The notes under the pieces are model-generated. The model ran no database searches. It worked only from the letters and a program-made list of their open reading frames with translations, and was not told the DNA's origin. Positions 1 through 7,963 of a stretch of 64,000 nucleotides of DNA are shown piece after piece. How positions within the stretch are numbered: the stretch's first letter is position 1; each line of letters begins with the position of its first letter. Location of the stretch: the NCBI GenBank assembly GCA_016699515.1, contig CP064978.1, positions 992,001-1,056,000 of the forward strand. The letters are read 5' to 3'. The position numbers were made by a program, and so were the translations under genes. This DNA is from Candidatus Peregrinibacteria bacterium. Its GTDB lineage: Bacteria; Patescibacteriota; Gracilibacteria; UM-FILTER-43-11.

Positions 1-60
1 TGGTGAATATTTGTCTACCACATTATTTGGCTTGTTTTAGCTATTTTTACACTTATTAGT

Positions 61-109
61 GAACTTTTGTTCATTTTGGGTTGACCAGTGAACGTATGTT
101 TACTAAACT
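61..109 (+). promoter_or_regulatory. SOS-type promoter with two LexA boxes
   Basis: A sigma70-like promoter is visible: TTGACC at 81-86, a 17-nt spacer and TAAACT at 104-109. Two copies of the Gram-positive-type LexA operator GAAC-N4-GTTC overlap it: GAACttttGTTC at 61-72 (perfect) and GAACgtatGTTT at 90-101 (one mismatch), the second lying inside the -35/-10 spacer. A LexA-like gene follows at 486, so autoregulation is the simple reading. A weaker third copy may sit at 5-16. Confidence 0.65.
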
Positions 110-177
110 GGGGCTGTGGATGATATTGCGACTGACTTGTGTCGCCTTCCCTCATTTAACACTTAAAACAAAAAACT

Positions 178-372
178 ATGTTGATCAATTTATTTTTTGC
201 AGGCCTGTTCTTAGTCATCAACTTGATAGCCTTGTTCAATTTCGTTCGTATCTTTCGGTTCGCTTATCGATTGGCGAGTTACGCGATTAATAAAAAAGAT
301 CAGTCCTCCCAATTTATTAACGCTTTCATAAAGACTTATTACGAAACTCACTCAATGATGAAAGCAGCTTAG
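178..372 (+). CDS. small hydrophobic membrane protein, hypothetical
   Basis: A 64-residue ORF lies between the LexA-box promoter and the LexA-like gene. Residues 1-25 form one strongly hydrophobic helix (begins MLINLFFAGLFLV), followed by a basic, polar tail. No Shine-Dalgarno sequence precedes the ATG. Its N-terminus resembles that of the 28-residue ORF at 407 (MLFNFLFAGFVLS), which suggests a tandem duplication and supports a real peptide. Position downstream of the operators would make it damage-inducible. No family is recognised; SOS-linked small membrane peptides are known elsewhere as division inhibitors or toxins, but nothing here proves such a role. Confidence 0.4.
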   Translation: MLINLFFAGLFLVINLIALFNFVRIFRFAYRLASYAINKKDQSSQFINAFIKTYYETHSMMKAA

Positions 373-406
373 TGCTATTGAACAAATTTTTTATTCATAA
401 TTTTAC

Positions 407-493
407 ATGCTATTCAACTTTCTATTCGCTGGCTTTGTTCTTTCGTTCGCCTTTCTTTTTATCCGTCTTTTAACCTTATTAAATTATGATTGA
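407..493 (+). CDS. 28-residue hydrophobic peptide overlapping lexA
   Basis: ATG at 407 opens a 28-codon frame ending in TGA at 491-493, which overlaps the LexA-like start (486) by 8 nt. The peptide is almost entirely hydrophobic (MLFNFLFAGFVLSFAFLF...), a single membrane helix, and its start resembles the N-terminus of the 64-residue ORF just upstream. The overlap would allow translational coupling to the repressor gene. No ribosome-binding site is evident and the ORF is short, so chance is possible. Confidence 0.28.
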   Translation: MLFNFLFAGFVLSFAFLFIRLLTLLNYD

Positions 494-1064
494 TGCTTTA
501 CTTTCCAAAATCCAGCGTATTCGCCACTATTACAAGCAGAATAAAGTTATGCCTACGTATGACGAAATTTGTGAACTATTTGACTTTAAGTCAAAAAATG
601 CCGCTTTTAAGTTGGTAAACAAATTGGTGGAAAAAGGCTATATAGAGAAGATGGATAAGGGGCGGCTGAAGCCCGGGTTGCATTTTTTGGGACTCCCCTT
701 GTTTAATAGCGTTCAAGCTGGAGATGCCACCGCTGAAGAAGAAATTTTATTGGATCGAATTGATTTGAACGATTTTTTGGTTCAGTCCCCTGACCAAACG
801 GTCATGATTAACGTTCGAGGCGACAGTATGATTGATGCAGGCATTCATGAGGGAGACAAAGTGGTTGTCGACCGTCACGCTCGCGTTCAGGTGGGAAACA
901 TTGTAGTAGCACAGGTAGACGGAGATTTTACGGTAAAGTATTTGGATAAATCGAAAGAGGGTCAAATTATTTTGCAGCCTGGAAATCCTAATTACCCCCC
1001 CATCATCCCTAAAAACGAAATGGCGATTTTCGGCAAAGTGGTTGGGGTGGTTCGAAAAATGTAA
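486..1064 (+). CDS. lexA: LexA-like transcriptional repressor, S24 self-cleaving
   Basis: This 192-residue protein has an N-terminal winged helix (about 1-65) and a C-terminal S24 peptidase domain. Key LexA residues are visible: the Ala-Gly cleavage bond in SVQAGDA (78-79), the nucleophile Ser114 in GDSM, and the general base Lys151 in FTVKYL. LexA represses DNA-repair genes and cleaves itself when RecA filaments form. Length matches the family (about 200 aa). Two GAAC-N4-GTTC boxes at 61-101 sit in the only evident upstream promoter, fitting autoregulation. The helix-turn-helix half is divergent from textbook LexA, so a phage-type repressor paralogue is the alternative. Confidence 0.88.
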   Translation: MIDALLSKIQRIRHYYKQNKVMPTYDEICELFDFKSKNAAFKLVNKLVEKGYIEKMDKGRLKPGLHFLGLPLFNSVQAGDATAEEEILLDRIDLNDFLVQSPDQTVMINVRGDSMIDAGIHEGDKVVVDRHARVQVGNIVVAQVDGDFTVKYLDKSKEGQIILQPGNPNYPPIIPKNEMAIFGKVVGVVRKM

Positions 1065-1070
1065 TTCCAG

Positions 1071-1341
1071 AATTAAGGAGTAAGGAATAAGGATTAAGTA
1101 TTTATATAGTGACTAAAAGATCGCGTCCATTTTTATAATCAATCAGATGCATCGTTGGAGGAAGTGAAGTGCCAAACTCAACTTGCCTTTGGTCTGAGTT
1201 ATTTTAGTAAGACTGACTATGAAAAAATAGCCGCGCTACAAGATGAGACTGGAAAGACTTTAAATGGATGGATCCGGTCACAGAAAAATATAAGACTAAT
1301 TAATTAGAGTCTGCCTAGTTCTTAATCCTTACTCCTTTTAC
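1071..1341. repeat. inverted heptamer repeat arrays flanking an IVS-like fossil
   Basis: The left arm (1071-1098) is four 7-nt units: AATTAAG, GAGTAAG, GAATAAG, GATTAAG. The right arm (1321-1341) reads on the minus strand as GTAAAAG, GAGTAAG, GATTAAG. The two arms are therefore inverted copies of a GANTAAG heptamer and bracket the remnant four-helix-bundle gene. The right arm runs into the last codons of livF. Confidence 0.6.
1112..1307 (+). pseudogene. truncated four-helix-bundle (23S rRNA IVS-type) protein
   Basis: One open frame without a start reads LKDRVHFYNQSDASLEEVK, then CQTQLAFGLSYFS..YEKI and TLNGWIRSQK before TAG at 1305-1307. This matches the C-terminal half of the four-helix-bundle family first described from 23S rRNA intervening sequences (SLxEVxxQLxxAxxLGY, later MLNxLIxSL). 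The N-terminal half, with the usual YxDLxVW motif, is absent, so the gene is a remnant. Such genes occur as orphans in many CPR and Bacteroidetes genomes. It lies between inverted heptamer arrays. Confidence 0.6.
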
Positions 1342-2060
1342 GCTATTTCTCCAAAAAATACTTTTTCTAAGTTCTTACTATCGGCCAGCTTTTCGACCGG
1401 TCCTTCCATGAGCATTTTTCCTTCGGCCAAAATATAGCCGCGATGCGCAATATTGAGCAGGCTTTTTAAATTGTGCTCCACTACCACAATGCTGGTTCCA
1501 AACGTCTTGTTGATTTCGGCGATTTTTTCGAAAACGGATTGAACGATTTTGGGAGCGAGTCCGATTGATGGCTCGTCAAGAAGTAGCAATTTTGGATTCA
1601 TCATGAGCCCGCGTGCCAATGCCAAAATTTGCTGCTCCCCCCCGCTCATGTAGTAGGCAATTTGTTTGAACTTTTTTTTGAGCACCGGAAAAAACTGAAT
1701 TAACTCTTCCGTGCGCGCCTGGATCATTTTTTTGTCGCTCCACAAGTATGCCCCCATGCGCAAATTTTCTTCGATAGTGAGTGAGGGAAATACACGCTTG
1801 CCTTGTCCTACGAAGGACATTCCTGCTTCGACCATGCTGGACGGATGCGGGTGAATGACCTTGCCGTCGAATTCAACCGTCCCGGTGCTTTTTTCGAACA
1901 ACCCGAACGTACTTTTTAAAAGCACGGTTTTTCCGGCTCCGTTGGGGCCCATTAAAATTAATATTTCACCTTCGTTCACGTGGTAATCGACATTGTGAAT
2001 CACTTGAGTGGGCCCGAAATGGACATCTAAATTGGTAACGTTTAGTAATTTATTATTCAT
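1338..2060 (-). CDS. livF: branched-chain amino acid ABC transporter ATPase LivF
   Basis: A 240-residue ATP-binding subunit of a HAAT-family importer. It shows Walker A GPNGAGKT (38-45), signature MSGGEQQ (138-144), Walker B LLLLDEP (158-164) and a downstream VVVEHN switch histidine. LivF pairs with LivG on the cytoplasmic face of LivH/LivM and drives uptake of Leu/Ile/Val or related amides. Size and the GQGKRVFPSLTIEENL segment fit LivF rather than LivG. It is the last gene of livK-H-M-G-F; an 86-nt gap filled by heptamer repeats separates it from livG. Confidence 0.9.
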   Translation of the reverse strand: MNNKLLNVTNLDVHFGPTQVIHNVDYHVNEGEILILMGPNGAGKTVLLKSTFGLFEKSTGTVEFDGKVIHPHPSSMVEAGMSFVGQGKRVFPSLTIEENLRMGAYLWSDKKMIQARTEELIQFFPVLKKKFKQIAYYMSGGEQQILALARGLMMNPKLLLLDEPSIGLAPKIVQSVFEKIAEINKTFGTSIVVVEHNLKSLLNIAHRGYILAEGKMLMEGPVEKLADSKNLEKVFFGEIA

Positions 2061-2065
2061 GAGTT

Positions 2066-2141
2066 GTTGTAGGTTTTAGGTTGTAGGTTTTAGGTTGTAG
2101 GTTTTGACTTAGCTTTTAACTTACCACCTTCAACCTACAAC
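2066..2141. repeat. heptamer tandem repeat with inverted copy
   Basis: Between livG and livF, three tandem copies of a 14-nt unit, GTTGTAG plus GTTTTAG, fill 2066-2107. An inverted counterpart (CAACCTACAAC, 2131-2141) follows after about 20 nt, so a hairpin can form inside the operon. The 7-nt period matches the arrays at 1071-1341 although the sequence differs. Confidence 0.6.
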
Positions 2142-2146
2142 GTTAG

Positions 2147-2911
2147 TTAATCACCTAAATAAGCTTCGATTACCGCGGGAATTTTTCGGACGTGATCAAA
2201 GGTTCCTTCCGCAATTTTGGTGCCGGCGTCGAGTACAATCACGTGATCACAAATTTCTGATATCAGCTTCATGTTGTGTTCCACAAAAATAATCGTGCGG
2301 CCTGATTCCACCAATTCATAAATCAGGCGTGTGATTACTTTGATCATTTCCGGAAAGAGCCCCGAGAACGGTTCGTCTAGTAAAATGAGTTTGCTGTCGC
2401 ACATGAAAAGCTTCAGAATTTCGATTAACTTACTTTGACCGTAGGAAAGATCACCGGCGAGTATGTGCGCTTTTTTTTCGAGCCCGACTTTTCTGAGTAA
2501 TTTGATACCCTGTGCTTGCTCATTTTTTTGTTCTTCACTCAAATTTTTACTGTCAAAAAATACACGACGCAAGGTAACGGTTTCGCTGTATTTGCTACTG
2601 AGCATTAGGTTTTCGAGCACGGTCATTTGCGGGAGCAACTTGCTATCCTGAAAGGTTCGGCACACCCCCAAATGGTTGACCTGGTTCGGTGTTTTGCCAA
2701 CCAATTCAATGTCTTCGAGTTTGATGGAACCGGTGGATGGGAATAGCGCAAATAGCGCGTTGAAGAAGCTCGATTTCCCGGCCCCGTTCGGGCCGATCAG
2801 CCCGGTAATGGAACCTTCTTTAATGGTGAACGATAGATCGTTCAATATTTTCATTCCGCCGATTTGTAAGTTGAGGTTTTTACAGTGAGCATTAGATTTT
2901 ATATTTACCAA
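2147..2911 (-). CDS. livG: branched-chain amino acid ABC transporter ATPase LivG
   Basis: A 254-residue ABC ATPase with Walker A GPNGAGKS (40-47), a degenerate signature LSYGQSK (the usual SGGQ replaced), Walker B LILLDEP and switch VEHN. The VCRTFQDSKLLPQMTVLENL segment (Q-loop region) is typical of LivG. It is the second ATPase of the HAAT importer. Its first 20 nt overlap the 3' end of livM, which indicates coupling. The C-terminus ends VIEAYLGD, the usual LivG ending. Confidence 0.9.
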   Translation of the reverse strand: MVNIKSNAHCKNLNLQIGGMKILNDLSFTIKEGSITGLIGPNGAGKSSFFNALFALFPSTGSIKLEDIELVGKTPNQVNHLGVCRTFQDSKLLPQMTVLENLMLSSKYSETVTLRRVFFDSKNLSEEQKNEQAQGIKLLRKVGLEKKAHILAGDLSYGQSKLIEILKLFMCDSKLILLDEPFSGLFPEMIKVITRLIYELVESGRTIIFVEHNMKLISEICDHVIVLDAGTKIAEGTFDHVRKIPAVIEAYLGD

Positions 2912-3746
2912 GAATTCCTTGTGGGCGAAAAAACATGATGACGATCAGAATAAAGCCATAGAGAATTTGTTGCCATTCGGCCGACACTCCCGCGAAACGG
3001 AGCACTTCTAAACTGGTGAGCATAATAAATGCCCCAAGAATGGAACCGGGAAGACTGGCCATTCCACCTAAAATAATCATGATGAGTAGGTACACCGAAA
3101 TGATCAGTTCGAAGGCTTTTGGATTAACGAATGAAATAAAGCTGGCAATGAACGCCCCGGCAATGGCGGCGAAGATTGCCCCAACCACGAACGCGCTACG
3201 TTGATAACTCACCACATTGTGGCCGTTCACACGGGCGACCGTTTCGTTTTCACGTGCTCCTTTTAGAATGGTTCCGTATGGTGTTTTTAGAATTCGATTT
3301 AAAAACCAGTAGGTTAATGCGGCGGCAACGATTACCAGTACCAAGAAAAGTGGTTTGGCAAAAAAACTAAAATCGCCCAACATAGGTGCTTGCACCCCTT
3401 TGATTCCGAGTGGCCCCTTGGTAAGATCGGTCCAATTTTGCATGATGTTAAACATGATGATGGCAAAACCAAGCGAGACCAATACAAAGGAATCTTCTTT
3501 CATTTTGAGCATGGGGAATGACACCAGCCAAGCAACGATTCCGGCAATCACTATTCCCACGGGGATGGTGAGGAAAAAATTCCAATCATATTGGGTGCTC
3601 AAAATCGCGGTGGCGTAGGCGCCCATTCCGTAAAAGGCGGCATGATTGATCGACATCAGCCCGGTAAACCCAGCCACGTAATTCAAACTCATGGTGAGGA
3701 TGGAATGAATGCCAATGATGATGAGTACTTGAAGAATAAAATCCAT
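2892..3746 (-). CDS. livM: branched-chain amino acid ABC permease LivM
   Basis: A 284-residue polytopic membrane protein (about 8-9 helices) of the BPD_transp_2 family. GxGAYATAILS near residue 42 and the cytoplasmic coupling segment RILKTPYGTILKGARENETVARVNGHNV are typical of LivM. It forms the transmembrane channel with LivH. Its end overlaps livG by 20 nt and livH ends 3 nt before its start, so the genes are clearly co-transcribed. Confidence 0.9.
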   Translation of the reverse strand: MDFILQVLIIIGIHSILTMSLNYVAGFTGLMSINHAAFYGMGAYATAILSTQYDWNFFLTIPVGIVIAGIVAWLVSFPMLKMKEDSFVLVSLGFAIIMFNIMQNWTDLTKGPLGIKGVQAPMLGDFSFFAKPLFLVLVIVAAALTYWFLNRILKTPYGTILKGARENETVARVNGHNVVSYQRSAFVVGAIFAAIAGAFIASFISFVNPKAFELIISVYLLIMIILGGMASLPGSILGAFIMLTSLEVLRFAGVSAEWQQILYGFILIVIMFFRPQGILGKYKI

Positions 3747-3748
3747 AA

Positions 3749-4618
3749 CTATTTGGCGAGTTGCATTTGGTTAACGAGGCCTTGGGGCTTAAAAAGCAAA
3801 AAGAGGGTGAGCAAACTAAAAGCCACGACTTCTTGCCAACTTCCGCCCAAGTAATAAATTCCAATGTTTTCGACGACTCCTAGTAGTAAGCCGCCGATGA
3901 GAGCACCACGCATACTACCAATTCCTCCGATGATTGAGGCGATCACCGCCTTTAAAAAGAAATAATGAAGTCCATGCGTGGGGCGTGCACCAATTTCAAG
4001 CGCAATCAAACTGGCGCTGACTGCACTCAAAAAAGTTCCGATGAAAAAAACGAGTAAGGTGATGCGGTTGGTATGAAGCCCCAGCACGGTGGTAAGCTCG
4101 GCGTTGTCGCCAATCGCACGGATAGCCAACCCGTATTTGGTCTTTTTTAGGAAGAGTTCGAGCAGCACCATTAAAACAATCGAAACCGCCAGAATCACCA
4201 GTTGATTGAAAGTGATGTTGAGCCCTAAAAATTCGTAAGCGGGTTTGATGGTGTCGGTGATACTGATCGACTTGGTATTATTCTTCCAAATGAGCGCAAT
4301 TAAATTTTGCACTACGATCAGTGCCCCGAATGACGTTACCATTAATACCAAACTGGACGCCTTGCGGTCGACCAACGGTTTATAAAGAAACTGCCAAGAG
4401 GCCACCCCAAGCAAACTAGCCAACAGCGCTGCCACGGGAATGGCGGCGAAAAAGTTCCATCCATATTCCATAAACGTATACGTGAAATAGGCGCCCAGCA
4501 AGGCCAGGACGCCATACAACACGTGGAAGAATCGAGTGGAGGAAAAGATTAGGTTGAATCCTAGCGCGATGAGCGCATAAATGCCTCCAACAATGATTCC
4601 GTTGAGCAGAATTTGCAT
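3749..4618 (-). CDS. livH: branched-chain amino acid ABC permease LivH
   Basis: A 289-residue membrane protein of the BPD_transp_2 family. The start MQILLNGIIVGGIYALIALGFNLIF and the coupling helix FLKKTKYGLAIRAIGDNAELTTVLGLHTNR are typical of LivH. It pairs with LivM in the import channel. AGAAGAG just before the ATG is a good ribosome-binding site. It follows livK after a short gap that contains a partial duplication of the livK 3' end (repeated GAAAAATGGAAGGG-like segments at 4640-4700). Confidence 0.9.
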   Translation of the reverse strand: MQILLNGIIVGGIYALIALGFNLIFSSTRFFHVLYGVLALLGAYFTYTFMEYGWNFFAAIPVAALLASLLGVASWQFLYKPLVDRKASSLVLMVTSFGALIVVQNLIALIWKNNTKSISITDTIKPAYEFLGLNITFNQLVILAVSIVLMVLLELFLKKTKYGLAIRAIGDNAELTTVLGLHTNRITLLVFFIGTFLSAVSASLIALEIGARPTHGLHYFFLKAVIASIIGGIGSMRGALIGGLLLGVVENIGIYYLGGSWQEVVAFSLLTLFLLFKPQGLVNQMQLAK

Positions 4619-4666
4619 TACTCTTCTTTCATCATAGTATCCCTTCCATTTTTTCGTCGTCCGTCA

Positions 4667-5869
4667 TCATGGCATCATCCCCTTCCATTTTTCTTCGCCA
4701 CTTTGCATCATTGCATCGTCACGAACCACGTAGTCACCGTCTTTTACCATTAGGACTCCTGCAGGCACTTGGTTATCTCCGTTTTCGTCGAAGTTTACGT
4801 CGCTCGCAAGTCCTTGATAGGGAGCCATGTTGTTTAGATAATTGCGGATGGCTTCTCCACTGTACCCTTCTTTTTCAATCGCCGTTGCTACGATGTCTGC
4901 GGCGTCGTAGGCGAAGGCGGCAAATAGCATAGCGTACTGAGGAGTTCCGATTGCTTCGGCAAACTCTTGATACCCTTCGCGACTTGAATCTTCGGCAGCA
5001 AGTACAGAGTAACTTCCTTCCGCAGCATCTTTGGCGGTATCGACGTATTCAGGCCCGGTCATGCTGTCGGTTCCGTACACTTGAATATTGATTCCCAATT
5101 CACGTGCTTGTTTTACCGTAAATCCGTTTCCAACCGGTGATTGAGAAATGCTAACGAGCACATCAGCCCCCGCGTCTTTCACTTTGGTTAGCAAGGTGCG
5201 AAAGTCGGTATTGTCTACTTGATACGCTTCATCAACCACCACCTCTACCCCTGCGTTTGCTTCGAAGTGTTCACGAACGGTTGCACGGTAGGCTTGAGCA
5301 TAATCGGTTTGTTCCGAAAGGATTGCTACTTTTTTGTAGCCATGTTCCACCACATCATTGGCTAAAGTGGCACCCACTTGAGCGTCGGATGGATAGTTAC
5401 GGAAGATGTACTGCCCAGCATCGGTGATTTCGGGGCTTGAAGAAAGTGGCGAAAGCAACACCACTTGATTTTGTTCAGCGATTGGAGCGGCGGCGAGGGT
5501 TTCACCACTGCAACCAGCACCTACAATCACTTGCACTTTATCGACTGTAATTAATTTTTGAGCTGCGTTGGCCGCGTCTTGTCCGGTGCACTTTCCATCT
5601 TCAGCAACCACTTCTACCGGCACTCCATTAATGGTTGGATGTTGTTTAAAGTAGTAATTAACCCCGGCAAGCATATCTTGCCCGTAAGCGGCAGCATTTC
5701 CGGTCAACGGACCGATGAAACCGATTTTGTAACTTTCAACCATTGAGTCGTCGTCTTGCATTTGGTCGCTGAGTTTGTCATCTGCACAACCGGTGAGCGC
5801 CAAGGTGCTAACCACTGCCATGAGCAGTAACCCTTTTTTAAAAATTGAGTTCATATTTGAATGTGTCAT
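4667..5869 (-). CDS. livK: branched-chain amino acid-binding lipoprotein (LivK/LivJ type)
   Basis: A 400-residue type I periplasmic-binding-like protein (Peripla_BP_6). A lipoprotein signal is present: basic start, hydrophobic stretch and lipobox LALTGC with Cys28 as the predicted lipidated residue, so the protein would be tethered outside the cell. The mature part opens YKIGFIGPLTGNAAAYGQDML, the family hallmark. It captures a branched-chain amino acid or amide for LivHMGF. A second Met at codon 6 (5854) is an equally good start. First gene of the operon; a promoter lies at 5934-5961. The ligand cannot be told from sequence alone. Confidence 0.9.
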   Translation of the reverse strand: MTHSNMNSIFKKGLLLMAVVSTLALTGCADDKLSDQMQDDDSMVESYKIGFIGPLTGNAAAYGQDMLAGVNYYFKQHPTINGVPVEVVAEDGKCTGQDAANAAQKLITVDKVQVIVGAGCSGETLAAAPIAEQNQVVLLSPLSSSPEITDAGQYIFRNYPSDAQVGATLANDVVEHGYKKVAILSEQTDYAQAYRATVREHFEANAGVEVVVDEAYQVDNTDFRTLLTKVKDAGADVLVSISQSPVGNGFTVKQARELGINIQVYGTDSMTGPEYVDTAKDAAEGSYSVLAAEDSSREGYQEFAEAIGTPQYAMLFAAFAYDAADIVATAIEKEGYSGEAIRNYLNNMAPYQGLASDVNFDENGDNQVPAGVLMVKDGDYVVRDDAMMQSGEEKWKGMMP

Positions 5870-5933
5870 GTTATAAAGAATTAAGTATTAAAATGACCCA
5901 GTGCTCCGAATTGTCAAATTCGCAAGCTGTATT

Positions 5934-5961
5934 ATTATACGTTTATTTGATGCGGAAACAA
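5934..5961 (-). promoter_or_regulatory. promoter of the liv operon
   Basis: On the minus strand TTGTTT (5956-5961), a 16-nt spacer and a perfect TATAAT (5934-5939) lie about 65 nt upstream of livK. A second possible -35, TTGACA, lies at 5912-5917 with a weaker -10. Confidence 0.5.
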
Positions 5962-5979
5962 GCGATAGAATTTGCTAAA

Positions 5980-6100
5980 ATTAGTAGATGTTTTTTAGAT
6001 AACATTGCTCACCCTCCTCCGCGTACTTCGGCGGGCTTCGCTAATATATATTTTTTAAGTAGCAGTGCTCGTCCTCCTCCGCGTACTTCGGCGGGCTTCG
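5980..6100 (-). repeat. two orphan tail units behind Cys-rich gene A
   Basis: Downstream of gene A stand one full 60-bp unit (6041-6100) and an older, diverged one (5980-6040). Read on the minus strand each unit is a GC-rich block followed by the last codons of a Cys-rich gene and a stop. The inner unit encodes EHCYLKNIY plus TAG. The outer encodes EQCYLKNIY plus TAA, so it comes from a different paralogue. Both are in frame with gene A after its stop. Confidence 0.75.
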
Positions 6101-7766
6101 CTAATATATATTTTTTAAGTAGCAGTGCTCGCATACCACCTTTTCTTCTCGATCCGGTGCATAGGTGGACTGAATTGTGGACTGGCAGTTGCTACATTTT
6201 CTGTCGTAGAGTTTACGTTCGTTTCGCAGTTGCATGCGATCGATGGCGCGCTGATCAGGGGCAAGGCGAGGAATGGGGATTCCCATGGAACGATAAAACT
6301 TAAGTTCTTGAGGGATGATTTTGAAAAGTTTATTGGACTTTTCGCAGGTTAAAATTTGTTCGGTGACCTGGTCGGTTACGCTATTGATGTGATCAGGTAA
6401 TTCGATTGTAGGCCCTTGATACGCCGCCTTTTCGTTTGCTTCGTACCAAGCCCATCCTTTATTTTCAACGTCGGCTTTGGTGAGTGGAAAGTAATCGTAG
6501 GCCACACTTTCATTATAGGCATGCGGCGATAGGTGCGCCGGAAAGAACTGACCCCATTCACCGGTTTTTTGCATGTGCTTAATTATTTGAGGGACGAGTT
6601 CATTAAATTCTGCCTCGGTGTACTGCTTATTCAAAATGCAAAATTCTTTGTTCTTAATGTTGGAACAGCCAAATAAATTTTTAGAATGATGAATATGGTC
6701 GGAATATAAAATAGCTTGGCTGTGATACACATGAGTGGAAAATGCGCAGTGGTACGTTTCGATCGTACTCATCATTTGGTAGTTGAGCTCGGGCTTAAGA
6801 TACATGTTCGATGAATCGTAAACGTCTTTCACTTGCACTCCCAACTGAACGTAACGGCAATCTTCGCTGTCGTTTACATCGTAACAATCGATGCAATTTT
6901 TCGAGTTTTCAATGAAGTCTCCGGTGCAGTTTTCGGAATTGGTAATGTTGGCATATTTATGAATTCGTTTTTTTTCGGAGGTCTTTTAGAATCTGCTTAG
7001 CCCGTTCAAAGTTTTGATGAGACCCCTTAAATTCGGACACTCTTTTTTCAAATTCTTCTTTGGAAAGCGGCTGATTCATAAAGTAATACTCCTTCCCATC
7101 CAGATCGGTGCACAAAAAACAATTGCGACAGTTTTTGAGGTTTTCCGAAAACCAGCAGTCCGATGAATTTTGGCTGTAATATACGTGCACACAATTGAAG
7201 CAATTGCGTACACTAAAGCATTCATAGCAGCGTTCGCTGTCGTAGCAATAGGATGAATCGATCGTATCCCTGCATTTTTGGAGCAGTTTGCCGTAATAAC
7301 AGTCTTCGCAATATTCCGACGAGTTGATTAAATGACAATTTTTGGAGTAGGCTGTTCCGGTGGTGTAGGGGCAATTTTCGTTGGCAACGGTGATGAGGGC
7401 CATGCGTGGCACCGCGCGACTAAGCGATAAAAATTGTTCGAAGAAGGGGCGGTTGAAATCGAAGTCGCGGCCATAATCAAGGGCGTCCCATTGATCGGTG
7501 TGCCATTCTTCTTTGTTAACAATGTTCCAATCGCAATCGGGATTGTAGATAGAAATCAGCTGTTTGCCTGACTTTGTGGATTTTCGTTGATACAAATGGC
7601 TCTCGTTCCGATGCATGGTGCGAAGTTGCGCGCGACAGTCGGGGCAGTTTTCGGGCTCGGGAATCGATACGACTTGATCACCGAATGAAAAATCCATCTT
7701 TTTTAGAAAAGCAATTTCATCGGATGATATTACAAACCGTTGATGACAAATATTACAAGTTTTCAA
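6101..7766 (-). CDS. Cys-rich zinc-ribbon solenoid protein, paralogue A (frameshifted)
   Basis: About 555 codons, split by one frameshift in an eight-T run at 6968-6975; removing one base joins the halves through KKRIHKYANITNSENCTG. The N-terminus has CxxC (KTCNIC) and CPDCR zinc-ribbon pairs, then WxxDYGRDFDFNRPFFEQF, two cysteine-rich solenoid halves and the C-terminal ribbon CSNC..CEHC ending YLKNIY. The start is TTG in TTGAAAACTTGT, matching the MKTC start of its paralogues. Function unknown; paired cysteines suggest zinc binding and perhaps nucleic-acid or protein contact. It is the array copy nearest the liv operon. Confidence 0.75.
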
Positions 7767-7814
7767 TTACGAATTAACAATTACGAATTAACAATTACGC
7801 CCGTCTGAGGCGGG
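7765..7814. repeat. 14-nt tandem repeat and REP-like hairpin upstream of A
   Basis: Two and a half copies of AATTACG plus AATTAAC (7765-7800) are followed by CCCGTC-TGA-GGCGGG (7800-7814), a 6-bp stem with a 3-nt loop and one G-T pair. The hairpin belongs to a family seen at five or more places in the Cys-rich array. Confidence 0.6.
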
Positions 7815-7911
7815 ACGAATTACGAATTTTCATTTCTATTTAACTGAGGGATTATTGTAGCATTTATTGTAAATTTATCCATACTTCATTTTATATGATT
7901 TAATTTAATTC

Positions 7912-7961
7912 TTTATTTAAAGCCATTTTTATGTTAAAATTTCTGTAGAAAAACTTTTACA
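7912..7961 (+). promoter_or_regulatory. promoter and possible operator of TrmB-like regulator 1
   Basis: TTTATT (7912-7917), a 17-nt spacer and TAAAAT (7935-7940) precede the ATG at 7964. The spacer begins TAAAGCCATTT, and the same element lies at the same place in the promoter of the paralogous regulator at 34968. An imperfect palindrome TGTAGAAAAACTTTTACA (7944-7961) runs up to 2 nt before the start codon. Confidence 0.5.
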
Positions 7962-7963
7962 AT

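Noticed and set aside
81..290. 69-residue frame across the promoter and operators
   Set aside because: It starts within the LexA-box promoter, overlaps the better small ORF at 178 in another frame, and has no recognisable features.
5845..6303. Plus-strand frame with a repeated RPPPRTSAGFANIYFLSSSA peptide
   Set aside because: It is only the reverse reading of the orphan tail units; the same peptide appears at 11754, 13546, 27052 and 29471 wherever the units occur, and codon use and context favour the minus strand.
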